DNA of 64,000 nucleotides from Glossina fuscipes. Lineage: Eukaryota; Arthropoda; Insecta; Diptera; Glossinidae. A program made the translations under genes and the position numbers. The stretch's first letter is position 1, and every line of letters begins with the position of its first letter. A model generated the notes under the pieces. It was not told the DNA's origin and made no database searches. It was given only the letters and a program-made list of their open reading frames with translations. Positions 36,791 through 50,560 of this stretch are shown piece after piece. Where the stretch lies: the NCBI RefSeq assembly GCF_014805625.2, contig NW_023998414.1:20398124-20462123 (forward strand), in the 5' to 3' direction.

Positions 36791-37944
36791 AAGTAAGATT
36801 ATTATGATTATATAGTGAAGTTGACAGTGATGTTATCGTTGTTGCTGCTGTTGTTATTGCTTTTGATGAACATGTACACTTACAATTACAATATGTTCTT
36901 GTTGTTGTTGTTCTTGTCGCAGTGTAGTCCAAACCGAGTTTATACAAAATTAAATTAAATTCAATAAAAAAAAAAACATACACATGCCTAAAGCACGAGC
37001 AAGAGCAGTTACCGAAATGTCCGACCTATCACACTAACCAAAGCATAATATTAAGGAAAACAGTATTTAAATTTTATCATATTCTACAAAAATATTACAT
37101 CAAGAATATTAGATTAAGTATAATACAATAAATAAAAAGAAAGAAAACCTTTGAACCATCATTCCATTTCATCCAGAAGTAGAGCGAGAATTCATCGATC
37201 ACTCGATATATCGATCGCATATCTTATCATACATATCGTACATATAGAACATCATATTTTCATAAGAGATTTTCAAAAACATAAAATTCCTTATTTAGCC
37301 TACAAAGCTATCATAATTAAGCAGACCCCGCAAAATGATCAGTTTCTGGTAGCTTTGGACGAACTAACGAACTCATTTCGCAGCTTTTCGAGCGTGATAA
37401 GAAAAAATTTGATGCCAGTTTTCCTCTTCCAGACAAAGTTTCAATGTTGAGAGTGTAATCTCAACTGATGTCCCGGCAAATGCACATTTCATGGACATGT
37501 ACAACTAGATAACGAGTATATGGTATTGCTATGGCTTAAAAACATTTTAAAATACATTATATATGTGGTGGGTGTAATAAAACAATAATTGAAAGCATGT
37601 TATAAATGAGTAGAAAGTGAAAACTTGTTACATTCAATCCAGATCGAATCTTCTAATCCACAACATATGCTGTTTCTTACTGTAACGCTCGCCATATTAG
37701 TTTTGTTATTGCACTTATAAACGTGTTGCTGGCACTATAATGCATATACATGCATTCTTGAGAAACTTAAGTAAGGCATGTCTGTGCCTCTGTTGAGAGA
37801 TCACGTACACAGAGCGTTACCTGAAAAAGTTAGTTGAAATGGTTAAAAATATTATCAATCGAACAGACTGACAATTCGCATTTACATACATACATACAAA
37901 TTAAGGTGCGTATATATCTTTCTATATGTACTTTTTGTCTCTCT

Positions 37945-38745
37945 CTTTTTGGTATTCATTAATGACCTGCTGTGCACAATAGGGAATCGTATTTACTCGT
38001 CTGCAGAGGATAGCGCGTTATGTACCACTAGTTTTCCTTCACCAAGAGACAATGCAACACCGAACTTTGTATGATGAGAGGCAAACTTCATAAAGATCTG
38101 ATATTAATAACTGAATGTGGTCAGACAAATGGAGTAAACCCCAACGCCACCCAAACAAGATGCTCAAGAAAAATAATCAACTTTTGCATGGAAGATGTAC
38201 CCGAAGCGTCGAAAATTGTTATCAAAAGTCTTAGCTTTTTTAGGGCGCTGCAGCTGATATCCGTACTATCCGGCCAAAATTAGAGTGGAATTCGTAAGTG
38301 TGTAAGGGTGGAAGCCTTTAGATCCTGCCTGAAGGCTATCAACCGAATATATCGAAGAGCTTCGATGCTCATAGGTGACGAGAATGCATCCAGACCTTTC
38401 GACGGCCTTGGGCATTGTGGTAATGTCGACTGCGCTTTGTTCATGCATAGGTATATGCAGGGGAAGTATTCCGTATGGGCATAAAGTGGGCTGGGTGTTG
38501 CTTACGCAAGGCAAGTGTTTTAGAGAGATGAAAGAAATCTGTCCATCAATCAACTACTTTCGCAGGGTTACTCGGCTTTCTCAGCGTTCTCAACCATATG
38601 TCCCGTGGGCATACACATACCGTATGATTTGGCGTTTTTTAGCCGCCCAGTGGTCTTTATCACCGTGCCAGGTTTCTCCACTTTCAAGTCGAACGTACAT
38701 AAGTACTATTCCCCCCTCTCCTCTTTATATACCTATAATCCTTTC
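37945..38745 (+). mobile_element. Decayed CR1-type LINE, second relic
   Basis: VFINDLLCTIGNRIYSSAED (37954-38013) matches the LFINDLLxxT..IYSFADD reverse-transcriptase block, with the catalytic pair decayed to AED. About 500 bp downstream, in changing frames, are TLGHCGNVDCALFMHRYMQG, then TRLSQRSQPYVP and FKSNVHKYYS (38684-38713). These match the C-terminal signature of CR1-like elements (LEHRRxVA, then TRxSxxSHPxxV, then FKSxVxxYY). Stops, frameshifts and a likely internal deletion make it inactive. It differs from the LINE at 4890, so two lineages are present. Confidence 0.75.
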
Positions 38746-39876
38746 AGATCGTTATCGTGCTTACACGTAGAGATGACATCGCACGAGTATAAACATACCG
38801 AATTTACATATGTGTCTTTGCTAAACGATGTATTGTCTTAACAGTTGTTCGAGTCTTTGCTGAGACAATTGATGATTGAGCGACATTGAACAATGAATTG
38901 AATGATTATAACTGTCAAAACAAAAATGAGAGAGAATGAAAACATAAATTAAAAATGAAATCAATTTGATTAATGGTACGATCGATTCATCCACACTACT
39001 TGGCGGGATAAGTTTTAATGACCCTAATAGCTTCTCTATGCATTCTATGTTCCTTATGTTCATTAAGCTGAGTCAATAATCTAAATATAATTCTGAGCTA
39101 TTTAACCCGTATTCTCAATATTGGATCCTTTCAAGTCTATCAAACCGACTGTGCTTAATATGTGCGCCATTGCCTATGTCGTATATTTAAACTACCGTTT
39201 AATCTTAAGATTTCATTATGATTCGAAAATTAATTGGTGTTGTTTACTGTATCGATTGCCAAGCTTTTGCATGTTTGCGATGTCTTAAGGGTTCACTTGC
39301 AATATTCTGGTTCTTGTTTTTTTTTTCCTTCTTAGTTATTTATACATGAATTATTATTTAATCATTATTGTTATTTATTTATTTTTTTTTTTCTTTACTT
39401 CTCCTTATGTACTTTATACTAGTTTTTAATATTAATTAGTATAAGAGTTACTTTTAACAATCAATTGAACTCGCCTGTGTATTTATTTTAGTTGAGTTTC
39501 ATGTGTAAGTAAAATAAAAAAAAAATAAACAAACAAATAAACAAATAAATATATAAAGACATCTTCAATTTTCGAAAGAAATCTGCAACGTCATATTTAT
39601 GTACCTATACGTAAATGTCGTCGCAAGAAAATTTCAATTTCAATTATAGGACCAGATTGAGTCTGTGTCCAAATACAAAGAGTTATTACAACTCAATGCA
39701 ACTTAACTTGTTGAGTGAAACTTTCGCTTTTCCTTTCCAAGGGTCATTTATTAACCGATTACAGTTATGTTCAGAAAAATCTCAGATTTGAAATCTTTTT
39801 GACCGTTGATGAAAATTTTGAATATAATTTCACGTAACACACTAAGTTATTAGGTTTGCTTCTAACTGTACAAATC
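38746..39876. other. Intergenic DNA without identifiable genes
   Basis: AT-rich with T and A runs; nothing recognised. Confidence 0.5.
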
Positions 39877-40614
39877 TTTTTATACCCCTCACCGAAGGAT
39901 AAGTGATGTATTTATTTTGTCGAAACGTTTGCCAGAAAGGCCAGAAGGAAGCATCAGAGACCCCATAAAGTATCAAATTTCAGAACGATTTGAGCTTGTC
40001 CGGATGTCCGTCTAGGCATCTATCCGCCTGTATAATGCCTGTTGTAAATATTCTCTTGGCCGCAAAAATGAAGCTATCGACTTCAAGTTTCGCAGAAACA
40101 TTGATAGTTCTTGCATGCAGATTGGTATTGAAAATGGGCCAAATCGGCCGTACGACTCGGCCACAGCATCACGTAAACTGGGAACACATTTGTTTTCCAA
40201 ACGGCATGAAAAACTAGTTCTTTTCTCGTTACTCATAGACTATAGCAAATAAATGTACAAAAATTTGAGCGCATATTCTATGGGCGGTGCTGGCGGAAAA
40301 ATGAAAAAAATTGACCACGCCTATCCAATGTTATTGTTTATCAAATTCTTGGCCAGTTTCAAATTTGCAATACACCTGTTCGTCCGTCCATCTGTCTGTT
40401 TGCGCAATTTTGTAGTATAATATGGTAAACATTCTCCCGTTAGCGAAAATGAAGATATCGGCTATAAATTTGCAAAAGAATTTGGGCCCACGCCATACTG
40501 TAGAGGATGAAAACTTTGTTTTTTTTTACCTCTTTTGCATTTTTTTTGCAGAGTAAACTGTATAGATGGGTATAGAAGATTCGCTCCCGACCAAGATTAA
40601 CTTTCTTACTTGTT
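39877..40614 (+). mobile_element. INE-1/DINE-1-like element, best-preserved full-length copy
   Basis: The left end TTTTTATACCCCTCACCGAAGG is followed by TTTTGTCGAAACGTTTGCC, an AGAAGGAAGCATCAGAGACC block and CCCATAAAGTATC. The middle contains GTCCGGATGTCCGTCTAGG and later CGTCCGTCCATCTGTCTG. A right-hand sub-terminal repeat (GATGGGTATAGAAG) is the diverged inverse of the left end. The hairpin ATTCGCTCCCGACCAAGAT is worn, and the terminus is CTTTCTTACTTGTT. Structure and the Drosophila-like core identify it as a Helentron-associated INE (INE-1 type), non-coding and presumably mobilised in trans long ago. Length is about 740 bp. Confidence 0.82.
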
Positions 40615-41799
40615 AAATATTTGCAAGATATCGAAGAGAGCTAATATGCACATAAATGATATATTGCGTGAGTTAAATCCTTGGACAAAGAAACCCTTCA
40701 ATTCCTGACAGTCGCTCTTGGGTTTTGCAAGTGCAACTATTATTTATTGCATTGCCATCTATTGAAGATCTTATCGAAAGTAATTTCATCTTTTATAATA
40801 ACTCAATAGAAATGTATGCATGCTTTTGTTTACTTATAACACAACACAACACAACACAAGTTATTAGATTGTTGGGAAAGTGAAGGCACACTTTGCTCGC
40901 TGGTGATATGGGCACATATTTTGCAGAGCTGGTTTATTTTGAAAGCATTAACGATAATGATGATAAATCATGCAATAATTTGCAAAGAATTTTAACGATT
41001 ATTAAGATATTGCTTACAGCATACCATAGGCGGCCGCTTCGGAAGGCTTCGACCGACCAGAGGTGTAAGAAATTTATTTGATTTTTATTAGTCAAATTCA
41101 AAAACTATCCAAGTCCGGGCTCAAGTACGTACAAAAAAGCTAGACAATCAAAAGCTGTATCGAATAAGAAGGAAAATTGTATTTGTGTTAGTTTTTAGAC
41201 AGATTTCTCATATAAATTGTAAGTTTTATCCGATTGCAAGCGCGGTTGTGCTCTGCTCATGACCGTCCCTTCTTTGAATGCTTAGTTGTTAGTAACCTTG
41301 TAAATGTGTCCACTGACTTTTAGATCGATACCGGCACTCAGCTGCAAGTTGCAGCATTTTGCCTCTCTTAAAGCTGGTTGTGGGCGTATCAGGCCCACTT
41401 TCAAACCTTATATATAGCTATGAGTTGAAACTTCAGCTTTCCATCTCAAGTGTCTTAAGTGTGATTGCGTAAAAAACAAACTGTGCATAATCGAAGAAAC
41501 GGATAGACACACATGGTTCGATCGGTTTTGAATCTTACGTTAACTAGCAAGCTATACACCCAGTATGGCCTTTAATGTGTCTTGGTATGACTGCATAAAT
41601 AGCACAACAAACTTATTATAAACCCTGCTCCATGACGATGGATACAAGAGAAGAATTTATCTTTCATTATCTTGATGTCGATTTTAAACGCTTATAGTTT
41701 GAAATCCATTTGATCCTCTTAAAGTGCGTCGATATTTTATATATTTTTTTTAATGCGTTCTTATTATAAATTACAAAGTAATGGCACGAATGCAACAAA
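40615..41799. other. Intergenic DNA without identifiable genes
   Basis: Only simple AACAC units near 40841-40858 and short chance frames. Confidence 0.5.
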
Positions 41800-42145
41800 T
41801 GATGAAACAATAATACTGAAGCGTTCTGAAGTTCTTGTGCGGATGTATGCAACACCCAGAAGGATTGGAGATATGCCCACCTTTTATTTTACCGAGTACC
41901 GGTTTGATTGGTCCGTCTGTCCGTCTAACCGTCTTGTTTTCTTGTATTGCCCCCTGGAGGTCGCAATTTTTGAGATATGTTGATGAACGATATTGGAAAT
42001 GTTTCGGATCGGACCACTTTTCCACCCACTTCCCTTACAATAAGTTATTTTGAACGGTCGTTATATAAATAACTTTAGGATAGTGCAGGGTATTTAATGA
42101 TGAGTCCTACTCCGCCTTAAAGTACTTACTTGTTTTTATTTTAAC
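41800..42145 (+). mobile_element. INE-1/DINE-1-like fragment
   Basis: It contains GTATGCAACACCCAGAAGGA, a GTCCGTCTGTCCGTCTAACC block, TTTTTGAGATATGTTGATGA, GTTTCGGATCGGACCACTTT and a final TACTTACTTGTTTTT. The GGATCGGACCACT core is shared with Drosophila INE-1. The left terminus is diverged. Confidence 0.75.
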
Positions 42146-43186
42146 GTCAAATTTCCTTCTTTCGGATTTTTCCTTCCAGTATAACAATTGAACGATGGGT
42201 TCTTATTTATTTAAATTACATATGATTGGTGCTTTTACAATCAGTTAGTTAAACAATAATTGATAGTTAAACTCACTCAAAGGTGAATAAGAGTTTAAAC
42301 CAAGTTTAATCATGCCTAATCTATAGCAAGCCAAATACCGGCTATTGACAGATGACAAAATTATTAAATTGATTTTGTCAAATAATTTCTTTAAATATTT
42401 GATTAAGATTTTTTTATTTTCATTTATTATAACTTCGTAGCCCTTGTTGATTGTTAGTCAGAGTTTAACCGCCGATTGTATAATTGGCCGTCGAATGTTG
42501 ATTATGGTGTGACGAATGTCTTCTCTTTTACGATCTGTTGATGTTGATGATGCTTCGCTCTTAACGCGACCGTAAAGAAAATGTATACACGTTAACGGCT
42601 AAATGACCAGATCGTTCATTGAAGATTAGAAGTCGGTTTCATTTAGTCGAAAGAGAAACAAAAATCAATTTATATAAATATTCTACTAATAAAGTATAAG
42701 CTTTGGTAGATGTTGACATTAATGACATCAATAAAATTTATATCAACTGATATATCCACTACATAACAACAAGTCTTTCGTGATTACTTAAGCTAATTAA
42801 TTGCTTTGTTTTAGTTGTGCTAACGCAAAAAACGGGAAGAGATATTTTTGTAAAACTGTTTTATGTTGCAGGATGATAATAAATAAATGACTTGGTGACC
42901 TTAATTTTTGTCAAATTTATACGAAATATAAAAAAGCGGTTAGCGAATGTAAAAGAAATAATCGGTCTTTATGTCAACGACCATCGGAAGATGTTAAGAT
43001 GATACGGATAAAATGCGATATGGTTCCTGCGTCAGTTCAATATATATAAAATGCGAGGGATAAGAAGTCAGATTCGTGGCCTGAACGAGACAATTAACGT
43101 CAAACAAATGTGTTATGATATGTTTTTCAAGCTCAACATTTGCGCTCATTTACGATTTGTGTCGTGAATGTAATAGACCTAAAATG

Positions 43187-43190
<4 letters not shown>

Positions 43191-43227
<37 letters not shown>
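43191..43227 (+). repeat. (GA)n microsatellite
   Basis: About 18 perfect GA units. Such tracts bind GAGA factor in flies, but there is no nearby promoter evidence. Confidence 0.92.
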
Positions 43228-43232
<5 letters not shown>

Positions 43233-43460
43233 AAAGACTAAAAAAGAAGGAAAAAACAAAAAACAAAAAACTAAAATAAAACTCATATGTTAAATAAAAT
43301 TGGTTTTGCTTTACATACATGTGTATATATTATGCATAGCATATAACCACGTATGCTTGCTTGCATAGGTCCCGATAAATTTTCTTCATTATTATTACGG
43401 TACGGTTGCAATGTTATTTTAAATTGCGGGCTTGTGTTCGCGCAACGCGTGTTATATACA

Positions 43461-43520
<60 letters not shown>

Positions 43521-43533
43521 TATCATGATCATC
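43461..43533 (+). repeat. (CAT)n trinucleotide array
   Basis: About 20 perfect CAT units then a few variants. It opens poly-His and poly-Ile frames that are artefacts of the repeat. Confidence 0.95.
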
Positions 43534-43808
43534 AACAATAATAACAACAACGACAGCAAAAACAGACAACCAGTTCAGTTGGGTTTAGTAGACTCTTATT
43601 TATTTATGATGGTGTATGAATGAATGGATGAATATATGGTTGGATGTCAGGGAAACATAAATTTTTATCTGATTTCATAAAATTTAATCAACAATACGGC
43701 GATAGTCTTGTATGCATGTATGAGATCGCGTAAATGTCTCTTTTTTTTTTTTTAATGAAACCTTAAACATTATCATCTTCATCATTATCATTGTTGATGA
43801 TTATCGCC

Positions 43809-43838
<30 letters not shown>
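43809..43838 (+). repeat. (ATCT)n tetranucleotide array
   Basis: About seven perfect ATCT units. Confidence 0.92.
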
Positions 43839-43839
<1 letters not shown>

Positions 43840-44506
43840 AATCATTATAAATGATAAGAAGCTTGTGTTTCTATTTTCATTTTTCATATTTTGAAACTGT
43901 AATGTAAGGATGTTTGTTTGCGAATAGTGTGAAGAGAGTACATACCTTATATGTCTAAATAAATGCGTTAAATAAAATTATTTTATGTATATATAGTATT
44001 ATTTCATATAAAATTTAGAATTATGTAAATGCGGAAAGAACGTCATCACTATTATCTTAAAATGTAAAACTGTCAATATTGACAACTGAATTTCCGCTTA
44101 ATCATAGCCGGCCCATCCCAATACCAATACATAAAACATATATATGAGTGCGAACAGTTAAGAGCAAAACTGAAAGAGCGATACTCAAAGCAAACAACTT
44201 GTGAGGACGAGGATTATTGAACCGATAAATCAAACATTGATATATAAATATAATGAACGCCAGTTCGCTAACTCCGCTTCACTCGTCGAATAACTACTCC
44301 ATTACTATGGATATTTGGAATATCAAAAAGAATGCTCTTAAATTCATATTCACACCCTGTACAAATGTTTCCCGAATGTAAAAATAAAATGCAAATATCA
44401 AGCAAAAGGTGTTTTCTTCATATTAAATTTTTTTTTGGCCATTCCTTACAAACATAGAAAATACTTACATGCATATGCATTCGTATGAGCATGCTCTGTC
44501 TTGTTT

Positions 44507-44511
<5 letters not shown>

Positions 44512-44542
<31 letters not shown>
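44512..44542 (+). repeat. (GT)n microsatellite
   Basis: About 15 GT units. Confidence 0.92.
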
Positions 44543-44544
<2 letters not shown>

Positions 44545-45282
44545 ATTTGAATGCATAAACATCCCATATAGTTAGGAATGCGAGAATTTTGCTTTAATCA
44601 CAACACATCTGTGGTATAAGATTGCTACTGTCTGGCCCTTCCATAGCCTTCACTATGTATTGACAATTATTGCTTGTGCCAACAAAAATTGTCTAATAAA
44701 AGCCAAAAAATTGTCTTGGAAACACACAAACCCACGATCACTTCTACATAACATCCGCATATATTCCCATGGAAAACATGTGTAAATATAGATATTATTA
44801 AACAACATGTTGTATGCGTTCATTACCTGGTCCTCATGTGAATGCATGCTGAATATGTTTACACGTTCATGTATAAGTTTTAAGTGTTTTATGCTATTAA
44901 GTGAATATACAATTTGAAATCTAAGCAATTTCTTGCTATATTTTTCTCTCGATTTTCTAAACGTTTTTTTTTTTTTTTTTCACTTTTCCGACATTAAATT
45001 TGTTTAACATATTACCGGCCATCGTAAGTATTTTAAATTCATTTTTTTTTTTTTTTAATGTGTGAATCTTATCCCCAATAATTTGCTCACACATTTACAC
45101 ATGTTTGTCATTAGTAGTAACCGAAGAAACGTGAAATTTTGTGCAAAAATAGATTTCATATTAAGCGGTAACGCTTCCGATTGGAAGTGCACTAATATGA
45201 TGAAATGAATGATGGAAATTGCTTAGGGGAGATTCGGCAACTTATAGAATGGTGTCCTCAAAAACTACACTTATTATCGCCA

Positions 45283-45565
45283 GCAGCAAAATGGCGGGAG
45301 TGTGTACAGTCTCTGCGCCCATCCGTGTAATGTCTGTGGTGAACGTTCTGGTGATCGCAAAAATGAAGATATCGGGTTGAAATTTGGCAAAGGTCTTGCT
45401 ATTTTATGTTTAAGCTGAGAATACCTTTAGTTTCTGAGTTTTTTTTTTCCCCATTACTGAGGAAATATGAAAACTTACTTTCTTTGGTTTCTTCGTTTTT
45501 TTTTATTCTAGTTTTCCTTAAGACAAAGGGCGATGGGTGCGTTACCTAAAACTGAACATAATTGC
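45283..45565 (+). mobile_element. INE-1/DINE-1-like fragment, right half
   Basis: Blocks GCGCCCATCCGTGTAATGTC, TGTGGTGAACGTTCTGG, AAAAATGAAGATATCGGG, AAATTTGGCAAAGG and GGCGATGGGTGCG match, in order, the right half of the copies at 3888 and 39877. The terminal hairpin is lost. Confidence 0.7.
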
Positions 45566-46129
45566 GAACAGTACAGTAAACTCTCTTTTCAATTGTATAA
45601 CGCATTTTCACGGATTTTTATTTTTTTATGTGTTCACGGATAAGGACAGGTGAAAACTCAAACTATACCAGTCGTCTATTATACGAATCCATTCAGAATT
45701 ATTTCTTCATCTGATTTAAGTTTGCTGGTCCCTATGTTATGCTATGTTTGTCTATGTATTTTTGTGCTTGACTTACAATTCGCAATTTTTGAAACTTGAT
45801 ATTCTGGCGTACTTTGGGTGAAGAAGACACCTTACTAAAAATGGTATTGTTTGGAAGATCTTTCCCCAAATACCGGTTCATTTTCAAAAGCCATTGTTGG
45901 GAAAATCTTTGCAATTTTTAAAATTTCTTAACAAAATTCGTTGAATAACAACATTTCGACTCAGTTAATTGTTGTGAAAACTATGGATTTCGTAGGCACT
46001 CCCATACACTCCTGCCTACGCATTGCAACCGTTTATATCGAGCAAACAGGCCTAATCTTTAACACTTGATAATGAGAATTGGTTAATAACAGTACTTGAT
46101 TAAATAAATTAGTTATAATTTGGGCAACG

Positions 46130-46335
46130 GAGGTCAGCTTTTTCGGTTTAAGTGCGTAAAAGGGCCCTTGTGAGAAGTACATTATGTGATAACAAATTCG
46201 AATTTTCATTACCTTATGGCAAAAGTCGATGGGAGAAAATAAGATCTTTGAGAACAAAAAATTGCATTAGGCCAGGAATTCTATGGGATTTAACGATTGG
46301 CCTTGACCGGCTATAATATTTGTGCTTGTTTTTTT
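46130..46335 (+). mobile_element. INE-1/DINE-1-like fragment (weak)
   Basis: Only the last part is recognisable: TTGGCCTTGACCGGCTATAA followed by TATTTGTGCTTGTTTTT, resembling the family's terminal segment. Confidence 0.35.
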
Positions 46336-49300
46336 TACATCTGTTTACAGAATGTTTACTGATTGATTCAAAATTAAATGTTGCTCAAGAATACACATAA
46401 GTGTATGTTGCAAGCCGGTTGACAAAATTAATATAACTCCATCCTTTAGTAGTGGGTATAAAAAAGAAGCAGAAGAAAAGGAAATGCAAAATATACTAAA
46501 TGGCACTAAAAGGGTAATGTGATGGCGATAATCACAAAAGGCTGCTTGAGACGATTAGCCAGTTGACGCGGTTAAATCGATCCGCTGATTCCGCTGATTT
46601 ACGCGAAGCAAGTACACTTTATATGTATATAATATGGTGCCATAAATATTTAGGAAATTTCGTATATATTCAAAAAGAAATAAAAGTCTATCCGCTGGCT
46701 TTCCACGGAACACAATTGACAACCGAATGTGCGAAACTTTTCGCGCAGAGGGTATTATAAAATGATCTGCTTTAAGACTAGCACAATGTTGTGCCATATG
46801 AAACGAGGTTGTACTGTATTGCTTACAAGTTAAAAAAAAATAATTAACGAAAAGTCCATGCTTTTAATCCATCCGTCATATCGTTCATTTCGACAACGCT
46901 ATGTAATGGGAGTAATTTGTAGATCAAAGTAATTGCAAATATTAAATGACAATCGATTCGTTTGCGCCGTTCAAATTTCATTAGCGATATCATTTGGGAT
47001 GATAACGTTAACTTCCGTTTAAAATGCTATTTAAGATTAATTAGAGAAGATAGAAATATATCAGTTTTTCCCAAAAAACTTCGACATTTAAAAAGATGTG
47101 TTCGCATCAATTTCAAGACGAGAAATTGTCGTAACAAACGAAATCGTAATAAAAGAAGAAAAGGAAAAGCCAGCAAAATTGAAGTAATTTCATTTATCAT
47201 TGAGAGCTACCCCACTCCTATTGTTTTATGCACACATGCGTAATGAAATATAATATGGAAAAACTAAAATGACATTAAAATTCCCCTCCAATTTTTGTAA
47301 AAGTTCAAACACGCAGTTATATGTTGACCAATATGGTCATTTGCTATCACCATCATCACTACCGTGGCGTAGCACATGCAACGTATATATAAGAAAATCT
47401 ACGCATAAAATTTAGTGGACAAATATATATATATATATATATATATCTGAAAAAAAGCATAATATGAAATAAATAAAAAAATAACAACAGGAAGGAATAT
47501 TTAATTAAAATCAACTACGATGGCCACCGACACCGAAAGAACTAAACAATATATACAACCGCAACCAGCACAATCCAAACAATAATCAACCACACTACGA
47601 ACAAGAAAAATAACAACTACGGCAACAATATCCACATAAAACAATCATAAGCATAGGCAACGATCAGTGGCAGTATTAGTAGCAGAGCTAGGTAGACAAC
47701 GTCATAATAATCATAATCGCTTTATATCCCCTATGCATACTATCTACCATATACAGGCGTATGTTTGCACATAATGATCAACTTTTATAATTAGCATAAA
47801 CTTTTTTTTTTTGTTTTTTCTGTTTTTTTTTTGTTTTTTTTTTTTTTTGTTTTTACTACTTTTGGTTTAATAAAGTGTGCCTTAAGTAAAGTAATACTTT
47901 TCTAAGTTTTCTGTTGGGAATTCCCACCATTGGCACCGTGCAAACTTATAAGTGCAAATGGAAGCAAAAAAAAAATAAATAAAAAAAAAAATAAAAAACT
48001 GCCTGTACGTCAAATTGTAAACTCTCCTCAAAAACCTAGGTCGAACGCCAATCAATTGTTGTTGTTGTTGTTGTTGTTGTTGTTTTAGAAATCAAAAGAA
48101 ACATTGAAAGAGAAACAATAATATGCCAAGCAAGCCTATTAAACGAATAACTATAAAATATATATGAATCGATATATATGCATGCGTTACGTTACACTAT
48201 GTTGGGGGAAGAGTGCGCAAGTCCATTGAACTAACTAAAGTGGTAAATGGTAAAATGAAGGCAACCAACTAGCCATACAGTCAGCCACTGCCCGTCGTCA
48301 CGCTAATATTAAAAATGAATTGTGGTCTTATAGAATATTTGACTTCTGACTTGTAACAGACTTTGCGCCGCAAGTACCAGCACGTCAGCGAATTGACTAA
48401 ACGTCTGTTAGCCACTCAGTCATTTAGTCAGCTATTTTTGAATTTATTGAGCAATAATTGGCTGCAATTTAACTAGTTGACGATACTTACCGACTTACTC
48501 AATCGAGTAAAGGGGTCATAACGTATCGTTGTGTTGTGCCAACATTTTCATTGTTGTTTTTGTATTTCGAATTTTGTATTTTTCGTGCATAATTAATTCC
48601 AATCGGAAATAGTTTTTAATGCTTTTGTAAACATAGGAGCATTGGTTACTTTGCAACCTGCCCACACTTATCTACAAACAATTAAGTACAATGTTACGTG
48701 GTATTATACGAATACATATATAGCTGTGAGTGATGGTACCTTGCCCGTCGTGGTTCGTACGAGTTTTTTTAGATGACGTCTTGTCTTCTTCTTTCTCGGT
48801 TTATCAATATTTGTGCTGCGACAGTTCGATGTACAGTGCCAACGGTACTGGCTGCTGTGCTCCGCTGTATCCGCGTTCTGACAGCGGTATCTGGCTCTCT
48901 TAATCAACCCGAAAAGCAAATTATGTAGGAATACTCTCTAAGTTGCTACAGCTTTTCACCTCTCCGTAAAGTAGGGGATGGTAAGTAAAGCAACGCGATC
49001 GATACCCTGTAATTAGCTTTCATGTCTATTATCCAGGGATGGTAGTTAAGCCGTAATTTGCTTTCAACTATCACTGGGGCATAAATTGACTTTTATTTTC
49101 TTCACGTTATTAAATGTGCCTGCATGAACAGTATAACAAAACTAAAAGTAATGCACATCTATCGCTGTATTGTTGTCCTTAACATGTTTTGGGTCAAGAA
49201 ATTTCACATTCAATTAGGTCCTTTGAGCTGTACAGCATAAGGGGGTAGTGAAATCATTGGTACTCAGAGAGGACATAGTTCGGCCTATACGGTGGATTGC

Positions 49301-50460
49301 ATCAAACTTTCGAGCCAAGCTTTCGACTTTTGCTTTAAAGACAGCTGCAGTATGTAGTCGCTAAAGGAAGACGACGCCTCTGCCATTATGTATGACGTAG
49401 AGTATTAATAAATGACGCCATAGAAAATAATTAATTAATATATGTAATGGAATATAATACTTATTTATTTGTTCATTGTATAGACTCAGTTGTATAGAGA
49501 TTTTTTTTTTTGTTTTGCTATCGTAAAAAAGTGATGTTCATTTTATTAGCGACTTCTTGATACCTGACAGCGTATATAAAAACTATGAAATGATATATTG
49601 TTAAGTATGGACCTCTTAGGTACTCCTCTAGCAAATTTGAGAATAGTGGCGAGTATCTATTAGTTGAACATTCTTTATAAAATGTCAGTTCAAAGTCAAT
49701 TTTAGGTAGTGTAGACCCGATCATGGATGGATACCCATCAATTAAGTATATGTGTTAAATTTTAGCTTTTTATCTTAATTTTCGCTCCGTAGGTATTCCA
49801 ATAACTTAAAAAGTAACAGACAGTGAGAATAGGCAGACGAACAAAGCGAAACTGTCTTAGAATCCTACGCAGGCGAACGAGTTGTGTGAACGAGATCTTT
49901 GAGCTGCATTTTCTCCATTTACTAATTCTGATCGCTTCATTGATGATCATCAACGTGCTTATAGACCATATTCATAGCCTACTGCCAGGAAGCAAAATTT
50001 TTTGATTCCTACGAATGGAAAAATGAAATTTGTTTTCTTACCTATCCTCTAATTGATTGAAATGTAAAATTGACTCTGGCAAATTGAATTTACTTTCCTT
50101 TTCCTGTGGGCGGACTCTTCCCTCTAATCGCGTGAAAACGTTTAAAACCATAGCTAGGATATGTACTCTACGTTTACGTATATAAACTTAGAACTTTCAG
50201 CGCAATAGTTGAGCTGGTAAAATGATTTAAAGAAAGGGAACTGAGAATAGCTTTCTTAGAACCTTTAAATCGGCAAAGAAAATTGAAAATATTGATATAC
50301 TATCGCTATTAAAAGATTCAGATAAGGTGAACTTTTTATTTGCTATAAAAATATGAAATTATTTTTTTGCTGCTCGATAGTACTATCTTGGACATCTATG
50401 TCAACTGCCGCAGAATTACACGAATTTTCATAAACGTACATAAGCGAGTTTTTCAATTTT
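46336..50460. other. Intergenic DNA without identifiable genes
   Basis: It includes an AT run (47422-47446), T-rich tracts (47800-47850) and a (GTT)n run (48058-48085). A 93-codon basic frame at 46962-47243 has no domain and is not called. Confidence 0.5.
48058..48085 (+). repeat. (GTT)n trinucleotide repeat
   Basis: About nine GTT units. Confidence 0.9.
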
Positions 50461-50560
50461 TATAATGTCTGTCCATGTCGCACAAAAGATTGCTATTAAA
50501 CATGAATATTGAAGATGTTGAAGAAGGCTTTTTGGTGATTAGGTTATATTTGCAAAAGTG

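Larger units (their letters stand above)
32711..37940. other. Intergenic DNA without identifiable genes
   Basis: No gene-like frame. Long A runs occur at 33290-33307, 34191-34217, 35381-35407 and 35840-35859. Other contents are the simple repeats listed separately. Confidence 0.5.
42146..45282. other. Intergenic DNA rich in simple repeats
   Basis: No gene is visible; holds the GA, CAT, ATCT and GT arrays listed separately. Confidence 0.5.

Noticed and set aside
36651..36983. His-rich minus-strand frame of 110 codons
   Set aside because: Produced by the GAT/ATC trinucleotide repeat.
38266..38553. 95-codon minus-strand frame
   Set aside because: Lies antisense to the decayed LINE whose coding motifs are on the + strand.
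43353..43623. Poly-His and poly-Ile frames
   Set aside because: Produced by the CAT array.
46962..47243. 93-codon Lys/Arg-rich frame
   Set aside because: The basic composition follows from A-rich DNA (AAA, AGA, AAC codons); no homology recognised and no splice context.
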